Shown: positions 46,093 through 55,333 of the stretch, in pieces
Layout: each line of letters starts with the position of its first letter
Position numbering within the stretch: position 1 is the stretch's first letter
Source of the DNA: Bacteroidota bacterium
GTDB lineage: Bacteria > Bacteroidota > Bacteroidia > Chitinophagales > Chitinophagaceae
Assembly: GCA_018267575.1 (NCBI GenBank)
Contig: JAFDYF010000068.1
Span: 1 to 64,000, forward strand
DNA length: 64,000 nt
Direction of reading: 5' to 3'
The notes under the pieces: generated by a model
What the model was told of the DNA's origin: nothing
Seen by the model: the letters and a program-made list of their open reading frames with translations, nothing else
The model's database searches: none
Translations under genes and position numbers: made by a program

Positions 46093-46134
46093 CCAAATGG
46101 ATATGGCTCACTAAAGTGGGCCATATTCATTTGG
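46093..46134. terminator. Stable hairpin after the amidohydrolase pair
   Basis: CCAAATGGATATGGCTCAC pairs with GTGGGCCATATTCATTTGG over 19 positions with two wobbles and a 4-nt loop. There is no T run after it, so it may protect the 3' end or act with a downstream signal instead of being a classical terminator. Confidence 0.6.
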
Positions 46135-46210
46135 GCTCCAATGCATGCAGCAAAACATTTCGTAATGTTGTACGTTATAAGATTTTTCGGGACTTAAAAG
46201 CCGAACACTT

Positions 46211-46816
46211 ATGAAAAAAGGATTATTACCATTTCTTATAGCAGGGATTGTCATTTTCATTTCATGTCAAAAAAATAGCATCAAAAGTCAAAATGCTTCT
46301 TTGACTGGCACTTGGGCTTTGGTTTCGTTGAATGCAGAAACACAAGTCATTTCGCAATATACTAATCTGGGGATAGTGCTCACCGATATCACCTCTGCTG
46401 AGTATACATCATCCGATAATACAGGGCTTGTCAATTTTTCCAATGGTACTGCAACTATTACTAATATTGGTTATACGGTATCTACAGATGTTTTTTATGA
46501 AAACTATCAAAACAAAGTATTGGTAGATACTTTTTATGCAGCTTTTTCAAAAGTGTTCAACCCGACAAACAGCTCAAATCCTTTCAAAGTTATAACGGTT
46601 GATTCCATATCCTTTAATGGAGGGGGCATTCTAAGCCCGGCAAATTTGCCAGAAGCCGTTTCCCAAGCAATGGTTTCAGGATTTAAATTTAATATCAATG
46701 GGAATATCTTAACACTGACCGCTCATTTGAACAACACTACATCAGGTAATGTGTCTGGCATGCCTGCCACTTTCAATGAATCGGCCATTTATACCATAAT
46801 ACTATCGAAACAATAA
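46211..46816 (+). CDS. Hypothetical lipoprotein
   Basis: MKKGLLPFLIAGIVIFISCQ is a lipoprotein signal with the lipobox cysteine at 19. The mature ~180 residues begin LTGTWALVSLNAETQ, the opening of lipocalin-like domains in Bacteroidota, and are rich in beta-strand-forming residues and Asn/Thr. No catalytic motif is visible. It follows the amidohydrolase pair by 131 bases after a hairpin, so it is probably separately expressed. Confidence 0.75.
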   Translation: MKKGLLPFLIAGIVIFISCQKNSIKSQNASLTGTWALVSLNAETQVISQYTNLGIVLTDITSAEYTSSDNTGLVNFSNGTATITNIGYTVSTDVFYENYQNKVLVDTFYAAFSKVFNPTNSSNPFKVITVDSISFNGGGILSPANLPEAVSQAMVSGFKFNINGNILTLTAHLNNTTSGNVSGMPATFNESAIYTIILSKQ

Positions 46817-46828
46817 TGGTATTATCCG

Positions 46829-48199
46829 CTAAATAATCTCGAAATATCTTTTCAATTCCCAATCGGTAACCACTTTAGCAAATTGCCTCCATTCCCATTC
46901 GCGGGTAGCCGTAAAATGTTCCACAAAATCTTTTCCGAAAAGTGCTGCTGCTATAGATGAAGTTTTCATGGCCTGGGTTGCATCCCAAAGGTTTTTCGGC
47001 AACAGCCCATTTTTCTTATCCGCATATCCATTACCGATAGTAGCAGCGGTTTTGAGTTTTAGTTTGTTTTTAATCCCATATAATCCAGAAGCAAGGCAAC
47101 CCGCCATGGCCAAGTAAGGGTTGGAGTCGGAGCCTACCACCCGGGTTTCCAATCTGGCCGAAGACGCGCCTGCTGGCAATACACGTAATGCAGTGGTACG
47201 GTTATCAATCGCCCAGGTTAAGGTAGTGGGAGCCCATGCCCCCTCGACCAAACGTTTATAACTATTAATCGTTGGTGCATACATTGGCAGAATATAGGGG
47301 AGGCAATGTAACTGACCAGCAATATAGCTTTCCAATAAAGGGCTCATATTTGTTTTTGATTTTTTATCATAAAACAAATTCTGTTGCCCATCTGCCGACC
47401 AAAGACTCTGATGCACATGACCACTGCATCCTGGTAGGTTTTCGTTCCATTTAGCCATAAAGCTTGCTATCAATCCATGACGGTGTGCAATTTCTTTTAC
47501 CCCGCTTTTAAAAAGCACTGCACGGTCTGCTGCTTCCAAAATTTCACTATACAAAATAGCAGCTTCATACACGCCGGGACCTGTTTCTGTATGAATCCCT
47601 TCCAACGGCACATCGAATTTTTTTAGAGAATCGAACAAGTCATGAAAAAAATCGCTTTTCTGAGAAGCCCGCAAAATAGAATACCCAAACATCCCATTGG
47701 TCATGGGTTTCGGATCGCGAAATTTATTGGCATAGAGTTCATCGTTATTGTCCACAAAATTGAACCACTCAAATTCCTGAGAGAAAAAAGGGATATACCC
47801 TGCATCCCTAGCTTGTTTGTCCACTTTTTTCAACAAAGACCTTGGGCAGGCTGGAAGATCTTTCCCCTTGGGATCTCGAAAATCAGCCAGAAAAAAAGGA
47901 AGCCCATTTTCCCATGGCACCTGTCTAAAACTGCTGAGGTCGATAACGGCATTGGCATCGGGATATCCGGTATGCCAGCCCGTTATTTTTGCATTGTCAT
48001 AAGCTATATCGTTCGCATCCCAACCAAAAACCACATCACAAAAACCGAAACCTTTTTCTGCAATAGATTTGAACTTTTCAAAACTGACCATCTTGCCACG
48101 CAAAATGCCATCCACATCTACGATGGCCAATTTAACTTTTTCGGTATTCTGATCGGTCAATTGCCGGAGCAATTCATCAAGCGATTGTATCTGCCGCAT
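46829..48199 (-). CDS. Glutamine-synthetase-family ligase (GlnA3/4- or PuuA-like)
   Basis: The 456-residue protein has the GS catalytic barrel: SQEFEWF (metal-binding Glu), HTETGPGVYEAAI, GCSGHVHQSL (ATP-binding) and NRTTALRV...SSARLETRV (glutamate/ATP site). The N-terminal LAIVDVDGILRGKMV resembles gamma-glutamylpolyamine/ethanolamide synthetases more than the biosynthetic GS, and there is no NLYDLP-type adenylylation site. It overlaps the upstream permease gene by 23 bases. Together they suggest uptake and gamma-glutamylation of an amine such as ethanolamine; this is inferred from context. Confidence 0.85.
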   Translation of the reverse strand: MRQIQSLDELLRQLTDQNTEKVKLAIVDVDGILRGKMVSFEKFKSIAEKGFGFCDVVFGWDANDIAYDNAKITGWHTGYPDANAVIDLSSFRQVPWENGLPFFLADFRDPKGKDLPACPRSLLKKVDKQARDAGYIPFFSQEFEWFNFVDNNDELYANKFRDPKPMTNGMFGYSILRASQKSDFFHDLFDSLKKFDVPLEGIHTETGPGVYEAAILYSEILEAADRAVLFKSGVKEIAHRHGLIASFMAKWNENLPGCSGHVHQSLWSADGQQNLFYDKKSKTNMSPLLESYIAGQLHCLPYILPMYAPTINSYKRLVEGAWAPTTLTWAIDNRTTALRVLPAGASSARLETRVVGSDSNPYLAMAGCLASGLYGIKNKLKLKTAATIGNGYADKKNGLLPKNLWDATQAMKTSSIAAALFGKDFVEHFTATREWEWRQFAKVVTDWELKRYFEII

Positions 48200-49517
48200 C
48201 TTTATTTTTTTTTACAAAAAAATGAAACCAAATATAGGATAGTACCAGTAATACAAAATAAATGAGTGAAAGAAATAGGTTCAGCGTGACCATGGCAATA
48301 AAGCAAACCGAAGCCACTACCAACGCAATGATGGGGAAATAAGGGTAAAAAGGCACTTTGAATGGTCTTTCCAGTTCAGGTTCTTTCTTTCTTAATGCAA
48401 GCATGCTCAGCATGGCAATAATGTATAAAGTCAATGCGCCTAATACAGAAATAGTAATAATTTCTCCCGTCTTCCCAGAGAGAAGGGCAATGATTCCGAT
48501 AACCATATTAATCAGCAACGCATTGGCAGGCGTTTTGAATTTTTTATGCACGTTTCCAAAGATTTTAGGAATATGCCCTACCCGACCAAACTCAAAAGTG
48601 GCCCTGCCAGCGGCCAGTATAATTCCATGAAAAGAAGCAATCAGACCCATGAGCCCAATACTGATGAGCAAATGGTATAGCAACCCACTGTCACCAGTTA
48701 TTCTTGACAGCGCCAAAGGCAATGGGGAATCGGAGGGCGTCGCTCCCGGTGATGGGTAAACGATGGCTTCCCACCCGGCAACACCGATGGAAGAAAGAAA
48801 AACAAGGATACAAAGCACGATTAGCGTGAGTAGGGCCGAGCCAAACCCACGAAGCACATTGCGCTGCGGGTTGATGGTTTCCTCGGCCACATTGGCCACG
48901 CCTTCCAAGCCTAGAAAAAACCAAATGGCAAATGGGATAGCTGCCCAAACGCCTACCCACCCATGTGGGAAGGCATGCTGTTGCAGGTTGGCCATTTTAA
49001 AATGAGGAAATGTGATGCCGGCAAAAAGTAATAGCTCGAACACGGCAAATACCGTAATCACCAACTCAAAAATGGCTGCAGCCCTTACCCCATAAATATT
49101 CAAACCAGTGAAAATAAGATAGGCGGCTATGGCTATAGAATCTATGCTGAGCTGAGGAAAAAATATATGAAAATAAGCGCCAATCGCTGCAGCAATAGCT
49201 GTTGGTGCAAACACAAATTCAATAATCTGAGCAATGCCAGCCATAAAGCCTGCCTCTATACCCAATGCCCTTGTGGCATAATCAAATACCCCTCCGGCTT
49301 TGGGGATGGCACATGCCAATTCGGTATAAGAAAAAGTAAAAGTCACATAAAGTATAATGCTGAATAACGTTGCAATGGCAAGTCCGTAAGTGCCTCCTTC
49401 TGCCAACCCAAGGTTCCATCCGAAATACATACCTGAAATCACATAGCCAACACCAAGCCCCCAAAGCATGACAGGCCCCAATCTGCGTGACAAATGAGGG
49501 GAAGCGGGAGTTGTCAT
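48177..49517 (-). CDS. APC-superfamily permease, ethanolamine-permease-like
   Basis: The 446-residue protein has about 12 membrane helices. The N-terminal RRLGPVMLWGLGVGYVISGM and YTELACAIPKAGGVFDYATR resemble ethanolamine permeases (Eat) and related amino-acid transporters of the APC family. It is the first gene of a two-gene unit, its 3' end overlapping the start of the GS-like ligase. Co-occurrence with a GS-like ligase is known for amine assimilation. No ethanolamine ammonia-lyase is seen nearby. The substrate assignment is tentative. Confidence 0.85.
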   Translation of the reverse strand: MTTPASPHLSRRLGPVMLWGLGVGYVISGMYFGWNLGLAEGGTYGLAIATLFSIILYVTFTFSYTELACAIPKAGGVFDYATRALGIEAGFMAGIAQIIEFVFAPTAIAAAIGAYFHIFFPQLSIDSIAIAAYLIFTGLNIYGVRAAAIFELVITVFAVFELLLFAGITFPHFKMANLQQHAFPHGWVGVWAAIPFAIWFFLGLEGVANVAEETINPQRNVLRGFGSALLTLIVLCILVFLSSIGVAGWEAIVYPSPGATPSDSPLPLALSRITGDSGLLYHLLISIGLMGLIASFHGIILAAGRATFEFGRVGHIPKIFGNVHKKFKTPANALLINMVIGIIALLSGKTGEIITISVLGALTLYIIAMLSMLALRKKEPELERPFKVPFYPYFPIIALVVASVCFIAMVTLNLFLSLIYFVLLVLSYIWFHFFVKKNKDAADTIA

Positions 49518-49758
49518 ATTTAATTCTTTAGAATTGAAGATAAGAAAACAGTATGACTATTGAATGGAATTCAATCAACCTATTCTTTGCTTCGGTTATA
49601 CCTACCCGTTGCGCCCATATATTCATTTTTCCTATTTCCCACTTTCGGGACTACTAAAATTGCTATGCAATGTTTTCCATTTTCTTTAACACTTGTTTTA
49701 ATAAAATTTTATGGAAGCAGAAATGATCAGCATCGTTATAGTTGCTCAACCTTAAAAC

Positions 49759-50406
49759 ATGAAATGGCTCAAATATTTTTCGCTTTCCCTAATAATACTA
49801 TTATTATTGGCATTGACCCTTACGGGGCTTTATTATTATAAAGGCTTTTCAAAGACTATTACAAAAAATCAAGTACGCTCAAATAACCTTGAAAAAAAAG
49901 AGCTTGGTGAGGTCAGAAAAAAAGCAGCGGAGATAAAACAATTCGAAAAAGAAAAAGGCTTCAACAAACAATATGTGTTTTTGGTAGACATGAAAGTCCC
50001 ATCTGGCAAAAACCGATTTTTTGTTTATGACTTACTAAAAGATTCCATTGTGAAAATGGGACTGGTAGCTCATGGTGCTGGAAGGAAAATGTTCAGCCTT
50101 TCCCCTATTTTTTCCAATACCAAAGAAAGCGGATGCACCGCCTTGGGCAAATATAAAATTGGAACTCCTTATAAAGGCAGGTTTGGCAAAGCTTATAAAT
50201 TATATGGTCTTGATAGCAGCAATAGCAACTCTTTTGCCCGGAACATCGTGCTACACGCCTATACTTGTGTGCCAGATAAAGAAACATATCCTTATCCTAT
50301 CTGTAACAGCCTTGGTTGCCCAATGGTATCGCATTTGTTCTTGAGTAAACTTCAACCCCTCATAGATAGTAGCACCAAACCCATATTGATGTGGATATAC
50401 CAATAA
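49759..50406 (+). CDS. Murein L,D-transpeptidase-like protein, YkuD_2 type
   Basis: The 215-residue protein has one N-terminal membrane helix (LSLIILLLLALTLTGLYYYK). Its catalytic domain has HGAGRKMFSLSPIFSN, SGCTALGKYKIGTPYKG, and HAYTCVPD ending in NSLGCPMVS. The SxGC cysteine and preceding His resemble the nucleophile and general base of L,D-transpeptidases; the layout matches the Bacteroidota murein L,D-transpeptidase catalytic family. It would crosslink or trim peptidoglycan in the periplasm. It appears monocistronic. Confidence 0.85.
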   Translation: MKWLKYFSLSLIILLLLALTLTGLYYYKGFSKTITKNQVRSNNLEKKELGEVRKKAAEIKQFEKEKGFNKQYVFLVDMKVPSGKNRFFVYDLLKDSIVKMGLVAHGAGRKMFSLSPIFSNTKESGCTALGKYKIGTPYKGRFGKAYKLYGLDSSNSNSFARNIVLHAYTCVPDKETYPYPICNSLGCPMVSHLFLSKLQPLIDSSTKPILMWIYQ

Positions 50407-50780
50407 AATGCTGCATTTATACATAAATTGGTAAGAACCCCCTTTTATACCTAGTTCAAACTACCATTAAAGCCTTTTTCTTTTTAAAATCGTTCGAATA
50501 ACATGCGAAGCAAATATTAACCTTTGAAAACTATTTTTAAGGGAAACATTTATATATATTCGTACCCAAGCATTCATGATTGCATTTTATCGAAATAACA
50601 CCTTGCGATGAAGCTCTGTTCTTTGCAAAATTGGGTGTCAGTTCAGTTCAATCCAATATATCGATATGGATAACTTGAAACAATTAAAAACACCTCATTA
50701 ATTTAAAACCAACAGAAAATCATAAACACCAACGTTTTTACGTTGTATAAAACATTTAAAACTACTCATAAATAAGCTTT
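50407..50780. other. Non-coding gap between two plus-strand genes
   Basis: No ORF longer than about 30 codons was seen. A small perfect hairpin CAACGT-TTTT-ACGTTG lies at 50730-50745, 36 bases before the next start codon; it could be a weak leader structure. The rest is AT-rich without clear repeats. Confidence 0.4.
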
Positions 50781-51863
50781 ATGGAATGGATAGAAATTCT
50801 TAAATGCCCCAGCAGCGGATCAAATTTACATGCAGCAGAAGATGCAACGATCAAAGACCTAAATCAAAAAATTGAGACTGGCGAGATTTTTCAGGCAGAT
50901 GGCAACCCTTTTAAGGGAACCCTTGAAAAAGCCCTAGTTTCAGACGACGGTAATTATATTTATCCCATCATAAACGATATTATTTTATTAAGGAAGGATC
51001 TTGCCTTGGTAAAGCAAAAAGGCAATCTTGCCCAAAACAGTATAAGCGACGAAAAAAAATTGGTACAGGATTTTTATAACAACCGGGGTTGGTTCACCGA
51101 TGAAGCTGGCAACTATGAGGATGCCGTTATATTTGAGGACCTTCGGGATGTATCAAAAGAATACCTAAAAAAATGCCATGATCGGGTTAGCCGTTTTCTC
51201 AACCCAAGTGGGAAATATATGCTGGACGCTGCTTCGGGGGCATTACAATATGACGACTATTTACAGTACTCCGAAAACTTCAAATATCGAGTATGTGTAG
51301 ACTTATCATTTCAGGCGCTGCGAGAAGTAAAAAAGAAACTTGGCGACAAGTCTTTATGTGTGCTTTGCGATATGACCAACATGCCTTTCAAGGATAATGT
51401 GATGGACGGGTTTGTTTCACTCAATACCATTTATCATATACCCAAAGATGAGCAAGCATTAGCCATCAAAGAACTGTATCGCTTGCTGAGTGTGAAGGGC
51501 AAGGGAGTTGTGGTGTATGATTGGTACAAACATTCCCCTTGGATGAATTTCTGGCTGCTCCCTTTCCGTGGTGCGGTTTATATCAAAAACCGGATAATGG
51601 GCCTATTTCACAAGGTTGGTGGAATGCCTGCTCAAAGCAAGATGCTCTATTTTTATGCGCATGATTATACATATTTCAAAAACAATCTCCCACCCTTCCA
51701 GCTAAAAGTATGGCGTTCAATAAGCGTTCCTTTCATGAAAGCGTATATACATCCATGGCTTGGAGGTAAAAAAATATTAGATAGAATCTATCAGCTTGAA
51801 GAAAAAAATCCCGAGAACTGTGGGTTAAAAGGCGAATACCCGATGCTGGTATTTGAAAAGTAG
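50781..51863 (+). CDS. Trm112-like domain fused to a SAM-dependent methyltransferase
   Basis: Residues 1-65 (MEWIEILKCPSSGSNLHAAE to YIYPIINDIILLR) form a Trm112-like domain. Its usual zinc cysteines are reduced to a single CP, followed by an SSG in place of a C-P-x-C pair. From about 140 there is a class I methyltransferase: YMLDAASGALQYDDY (motif I, unusual in that ASG replaces GCG), LCDMTNMPFKDNVMDG and YHIPKDEQALAIKELYRLL. Such fusions often methylate sugars or polyketide-like substrates. The substrate is unknown. Confidence 0.75.
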   Translation: MEWIEILKCPSSGSNLHAAEDATIKDLNQKIETGEIFQADGNPFKGTLEKALVSDDGNYIYPIINDIILLRKDLALVKQKGNLAQNSISDEKKLVQDFYNNRGWFTDEAGNYEDAVIFEDLRDVSKEYLKKCHDRVSRFLNPSGKYMLDAASGALQYDDYLQYSENFKYRVCVDLSFQALREVKKKLGDKSLCVLCDMTNMPFKDNVMDGFVSLNTIYHIPKDEQALAIKELYRLLSVKGKGVVVYDWYKHSPWMNFWLLPFRGAVYIKNRIMGLFHKVGGMPAQSKMLYFYAHDYTYFKNNLPPFQLKVWRSISVPFMKAYIHPWLGGKKILDRIYQLEEKNPENCGLKGEYPMLVFEK

Positions 51864-52021
51864 AGCTAACAAGGAGAAATTATATTTAAATTCCCGATGG
51901 GAAATGGACATAAAGGAGAATCACCAATCCAATAAAGTCCGTTTTCCATTGTTGTAATCCACAATCACTTATTGATTAACTCAGGACTGTTCAATATAAA
52001 GAGCAGAATCAATAAAGTGTT

Positions 52022-52816
52022 TTAGTGTGAAATAGTATTAAGATTGAGTTCCTCATCCGGTGGGCGGTTTTCATTAAACTCAAGTATAAAATTGTTCATT
52101 CCCTCGCCCACCATAATGTTCATATAGCGCAGTTGAATCAGCTCGAGCATTGAAAGGAAAAGAAATATCGCATGTATGCGGTTCTCGCAGATAGAGAACA
52201 TTTTTTCGAAAGGCACCAATTTTTCTTTTTCAACCATGCGCAGCATATGCGCCCGGCTATCCTCCATAGTGTACTCATATTGAACCACGGTGTGCACTGG
52301 CTTATGATGCCTTTCTTCCAATTTCTGTATCACCCGCTCAAAGGCCTTCATCAATTTAAACAAAGTGATATTCTGGATTTCAGTCCCTTCGCCACTCTCT
52401 TCCCCAATATGCGACAACTCCTTTTGCAGGTTGCCCCTTTTGACCATCAACATACGAATTTCCTCCATTTCGGCCATTCTTGCAGAAGCTTCCTTATACC
52501 TTTTGTATTCAAGCAGTTTATCAATCAGTTCTTGGCGCGGGTCAATCTCGTTCCCCTGTTCATCCAGTTCTTTTCTGGGCAGCAACATTTTTGCCTTGAT
52601 GCGCATCAGCGTGGAAACAAATAGGATGAATTCGCTTGACAACTCAATATTCATGCTTTCCTGCTCATGAATAAAATGCAGGAAATCCTGTATGATCTTA
52701 TTGATCGGCACATTATAAATATCCAGTTCATCACGCTCAATAAAAAACAAAAGCAAATCAAATGGTCCTTCAAACTGAGGCAGCTTTATCTGATATGAAG
52801 TAGGAGTATTGCTCAC
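52022..52816 (-). CDS. scpA: Segregation and condensation protein A
   Basis: ScpA is the kleisin that bridges SMC heads with ScpB in chromosome condensation. YQIKLPQFEGPFDLLLFFIE is the characteristic N-terminal SMC-neck binding region. DELDIYNVPINKIIQDFLHF and the C-terminal winged-helix region complete the family pattern. I chose GTG 52814-52816 (V of the longer frame, giving MSNTPTSYQIKLP) over a TTG 21 bases upstream that overlaps a hairpin. About 264 residues. scpB is not adjacent. Confidence 0.9.
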   Translation of the reverse strand: MSNTPTSYQIKLPQFEGPFDLLLFFIERDELDIYNVPINKIIQDFLHFIHEQESMNIELSSEFILFVSTLMRIKAKMLLPRKELDEQGNEIDPRQELIDKLLEYKRYKEASARMAEMEEIRMLMVKRGNLQKELSHIGEESGEGTEIQNITLFKLMKAFERVIQKLEERHHKPVHTVVQYEYTMEDSRAHMLRMVEKEKLVPFEKMFSICENRIHAIFLFLSMLELIQLRYMNIMVGEGMNNFILEFNENRPPDEELNLNTISH

Positions 52817-52835
52817 TGAAAATTTTTTAAAAATC

Positions 52836-52880
52836 AAATGCCAATTGCAGTTTTAAAATCAAAACTACAATTGGCAAATG
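52836..52880 (-). terminator. Hairpin after the DUF3078 gene, upstream of scpA
   Basis: On the minus strand TTTGCCAATTGTAGTTTT pairs with AAAACTGCAATTGGCAT with two differences across a short loop, then T-rich sequence. It could terminate the DUF3078 transcript or attenuate scpA. It shares the word TTTGCCAATTG with the inverted repeat on the other side of the DUF3078 gene. Confidence 0.5.
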
Positions 52881-52977
52881 TAAGGAATGAAACCCGATAT
52901 TTTTTAAGCAAATAAGCTGAGCATCATGATACAAAAAACTGCTAAGCCATACTAATTCAGCTTATTAGCTTTTGATT

Positions 52978-53916
52978 TTAGAATTTATACGCAAACCCTA
53001 AACCAAACAATTCCTGAACCTGCAGTTTTGGACCGCCCGGTGTACCATTCGCATTTACGGTAGGGATATCATTATCATAAACGAAATTCACAGACAAGTT
53101 CATGCTGATAAATTTGCTTACTTTAACAGCTAGCATATTGGTCATATATAGACTAATATTCTGTGGGTTGTGCAAGTAATTAGAGAACAGGTCCAACCTG
53201 CCGGCATAACTAGCACTGGGGCTGATTTTCTTATTGTAAGTCAAACTAGCAAAGGCACCAAATTCAAACCTTGATTTCATTCCTGGTTCCACGCCATAAG
53301 CACCTGCAGCCGATAGTGAATCATTGTTCACAATCACCCATCTTGCGGTGGCCGGTGAGATGAAGAATGAAAAATCATTGTTTGGTTTGTAGTTCAAGCC
53401 TGGGGATAACAATACATAAGCAGGGGCAAGCAAATCCGAGGTCAATGTTTTGGTAGTGTTATTGGGGTAGGCATAGCCAGGCGCAAACTGAGTGCGGAAA
53501 TTGAACAATCCGCTGATATACCAATGCTTGCCCACATCATAGCCATATTTGGAGAGCAGGTCAATCAGATCGGTTGTTTTTCTTGTTCCCAGGCTTGTCG
53601 TGTTCACCACACCATAACCGAGGTTGGCTGTATTGTCCCAACTATGTTTCCCTTTTAAATAAAAAGCATGGGCATTCACCAATGCCGTAAGCGCAAAGGA
53701 AGAATTATCACCGCCAGCAGCCCAATTGCTCAATTGTGCCTGGTTAAGATTCAGCGAGAAAAGACCACCCACTTTCCAAGTTTTTGGGATGGTATCCTTG
53801 GGATCTTTTGCAATAGTAGCACTAGCCGCATTCTTCAGGTCTTGCACGGTTTTATCCTGGGCAGAAACAGAAAGCACAAAGAAAGCTGTCAAACAGCTCA
53901 TCAAAACTCTTTTCAT
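52978..53916 (-). CDS. DUF3078-family outer membrane beta-barrel-like protein
   Basis: The 312-residue protein has a signal peptide ending near LSVSAQ. LFSLNLNQAQLSNWAAGGDNS is the hallmark of the DUF3078 family. Alternating polar/hydrophobic strands and a C-terminal aromatic (LGFAYKF) are typical of an outer-membrane beta-barrel. Function is unknown. It is flanked by inverted repeats with shared words and has a TACTTTTG promoter element about 63 bases upstream. Confidence 0.85.
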   Translation of the reverse strand: MKRVLMSCLTAFFVLSVSAQDKTVQDLKNAASATIAKDPKDTIPKTWKVGGLFSLNLNQAQLSNWAAGGDNSSFALTALVNAHAFYLKGKHSWDNTANLGYGVVNTTSLGTRKTTDLIDLLSKYGYDVGKHWYISGLFNFRTQFAPGYAYPNNTTKTLTSDLLAPAYVLLSPGLNYKPNNDFSFFISPATARWVIVNNDSLSAAGAYGVEPGMKSRFEFGAFASLTYNKKISPSASYAGRLDLFSNYLHNPQNISLYMTNMLAVKVSKFISMNLSVNFVYDNDIPTVNANGTPGGPKLQVQELFGLGFAYKF

Positions 53917-53943
53917 GGTAAAATTTTTAATTTAAAATAAAAA

Positions 53944-54002
53944 TGCCAATTGATTTTCACGTTAGCATTTTTGGGGTGCAAAAGTAAAAGAATCAATTGG
54001 CA
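53944..54002 (-). promoter_or_regulatory. Inverted repeat enclosing a -7 promoter element
   Basis: TGCCAATTGATT (53944-53955) and AATCAATTGGCA (53991-54002) are perfect 12-bp arms. Between them, on the minus strand, TACTTTTG (53986-53979) fits the -7 consensus for the DUF3078 gene. The arm nearer the DUF3078 gene is followed by a T-rich stretch, so the structure could also terminate mscL. Confidence 0.5.
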
Positions 54003-54016
54003 AACTAAAGGGAAAC

Positions 54017-54388
54017 TTATTTTTTTACAGCATCACGAATCTCCATCAACAGTTTGTCTGTGCTGGATGGTTCGGGTGGCGCTGCTGCGGCTTCTGCTTT
54101 TTTGGTAGCATTCATTCCCTTGATAATAAGGAACAATACAAAAGCAACAATGATGAATGTAATTACGGCTGATAGAAAATTACCGTATTTCACTGCGCCC
54201 CATTTCAAATCAGCAATATTGCTAAGATGAGCCGCATCCAATACAGGTTTTAAAATCATGGGTGTAATAACATCGTCTATAAGAGAGCTGATGATTTTTC
54301 CAAAAGCCCCACCAATAATAACGGCAACTGCGAGGTCTACCACATTGCCTTTCATGGCAAAGTCCTTAAATTCTTTTAACATACCCAT
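54017..54388 (-). CDS. mscL: Large-conductance mechanosensitive channel
   Basis: The 123-residue protein forms a pentameric pore that opens under membrane tension. GNVVDLAVAVIIGGAFGKII is the N-terminal pore helix, ITPMILKP follows, and the second helix is NFLSAVITFIIVAFVLFLII. A charged C-terminal helix ends the protein. Start ATG (MGMLKEFKDFAMKG) matches the family. An inverted repeat follows the stop. Confidence 0.96.
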   Translation of the reverse strand: MGMLKEFKDFAMKGNVVDLAVAVIIGGAFGKIISSLIDDVITPMILKPVLDAAHLSNIADLKWGAVKYGNFLSAVITFIIVAFVLFLIIKGMNATKKAEAAAAPPEPSSTDKLLMEIRDAVKK

Positions 54389-54505
54389 AATAGTTGTTTT
54401 TAGTTTTTTAAATAGTAAAACAAATGAATTGCAATGGTTTTAAACAGGCAGCTAAAGTAGAGAAAATTATTATGCTAATATCAAGGTAAGTGGGTAAAGT
54501 TTCCG

Positions 54506-55252
54506 CTATCGTTTTAAGCCAGGATACTGCATATCAAGACTCTTCAAAGTATCTCTGAGCGTTGTGGCAACAATATACTCCTTGTACCAGTTTTGGTCGG
54601 CCGGTACGATTGTCCAAGGCTGTTTACTACAAATCTCGAAACAATCTTCATACATATTCATGTAGTCATCCCATAAAGCAGCTTCTTTAAAGTCATTTTC
54701 GTTGTATTTCCATTGCTTTTTTGGGTCTTTGATCCTTTCCTGCAATCGTGCTTGCTGTTCTTCGGGTGAAACATGAAGATAGAACTTTAAGATCTTGGTA
54801 TTGTTATGCGCTGTAAGCAATTCTTCAAAATCGTTGATGGCACCCATCCTTTTTCTGGCCGTTTTATCATCGCACCATTTATGCACTCGAGTAATGAGTA
54901 TATCTTCATAATGTGAGCGGTTAAAAATCTGGATCATTCCTTTGGCTGGCGCATTGGCATGCACACGCCATAGAAAATCGTGGGAAAGCTCTTCTGCAGT
55001 AGGTGCTTTAAAGGAATGGACCAATACCCCCTGTGGGTTCAATTTTCCAAACACATTCCTAATCGTGCCGTCCTTACCGCTTGCATCCATCCCTTGGATC
55101 ACGACCAATACGGCATGCTTTGACTCGGCATATAAAAGATTTTGCAAATCGTCCAGTTCCAACAGAATCTTGTCCAGTTTTTCTTTGGTCTCATTTTTAT
55201 CAAAATCTTTTGGCGCACGTGTGCTGATTTTTTTAAGCTCGATCGATGGCAT
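54506..55252 (-). CDS. Polyphosphate kinase 2 family protein
   Basis: PPK2 enzymes transfer phosphate between polyphosphate and nucleotides (NDP or NMP). Walker A is in QGMDASGKDGTIRNVF, the lid region is NRSHYEDILITRVHKW, and YLHVSPEEQQARLQERIKDP is typical. ATG 55250-55252 (MPSIELKKIS) is chosen over an upstream ATG that adds 21 residues with no family similarity. About 248 residues, the single-domain size. frr lies just upstream on the same strand. Confidence 0.93.
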   Translation of the reverse strand: MPSIELKKISTRAPKDFDKNETKEKLDKILLELDDLQNLLYAESKHAVLVVIQGMDASGKDGTIRNVFGKLNPQGVLVHSFKAPTAEELSHDFLWRVHANAPAKGMIQIFNRSHYEDILITRVHKWCDDKTARKRMGAINDFEELLTAHNNTKILKFYLHVSPEEQQARLQERIKDPKKQWKYNENDFKEAALWDDYMNMYEDCFEICSKQPWTIVPADQNWYKEYIVATTLRDTLKSLDMQYPGLKR

Positions 55253-55333
55253 GATGGTATGATTAAAATTAAAAAGCCTGAACCAAATATTTCTGCAAAT
55301 ACAAGTCCAGGCCAAAGTTCCTTAATCTATTTT

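Noticed and set aside
47642..48265. 207-codon plus-strand ORF opposite the GS-like gene
   Set aside because: It is an antisense shadow of conserved GS sequence with no domain of its own.
50730..50745. Small hairpin before the Trm112-methyltransferase gene as a riboswitch
   Set aside because: A 6-bp stem with a T4 loop is too small, and no known aptamer motif is visible.
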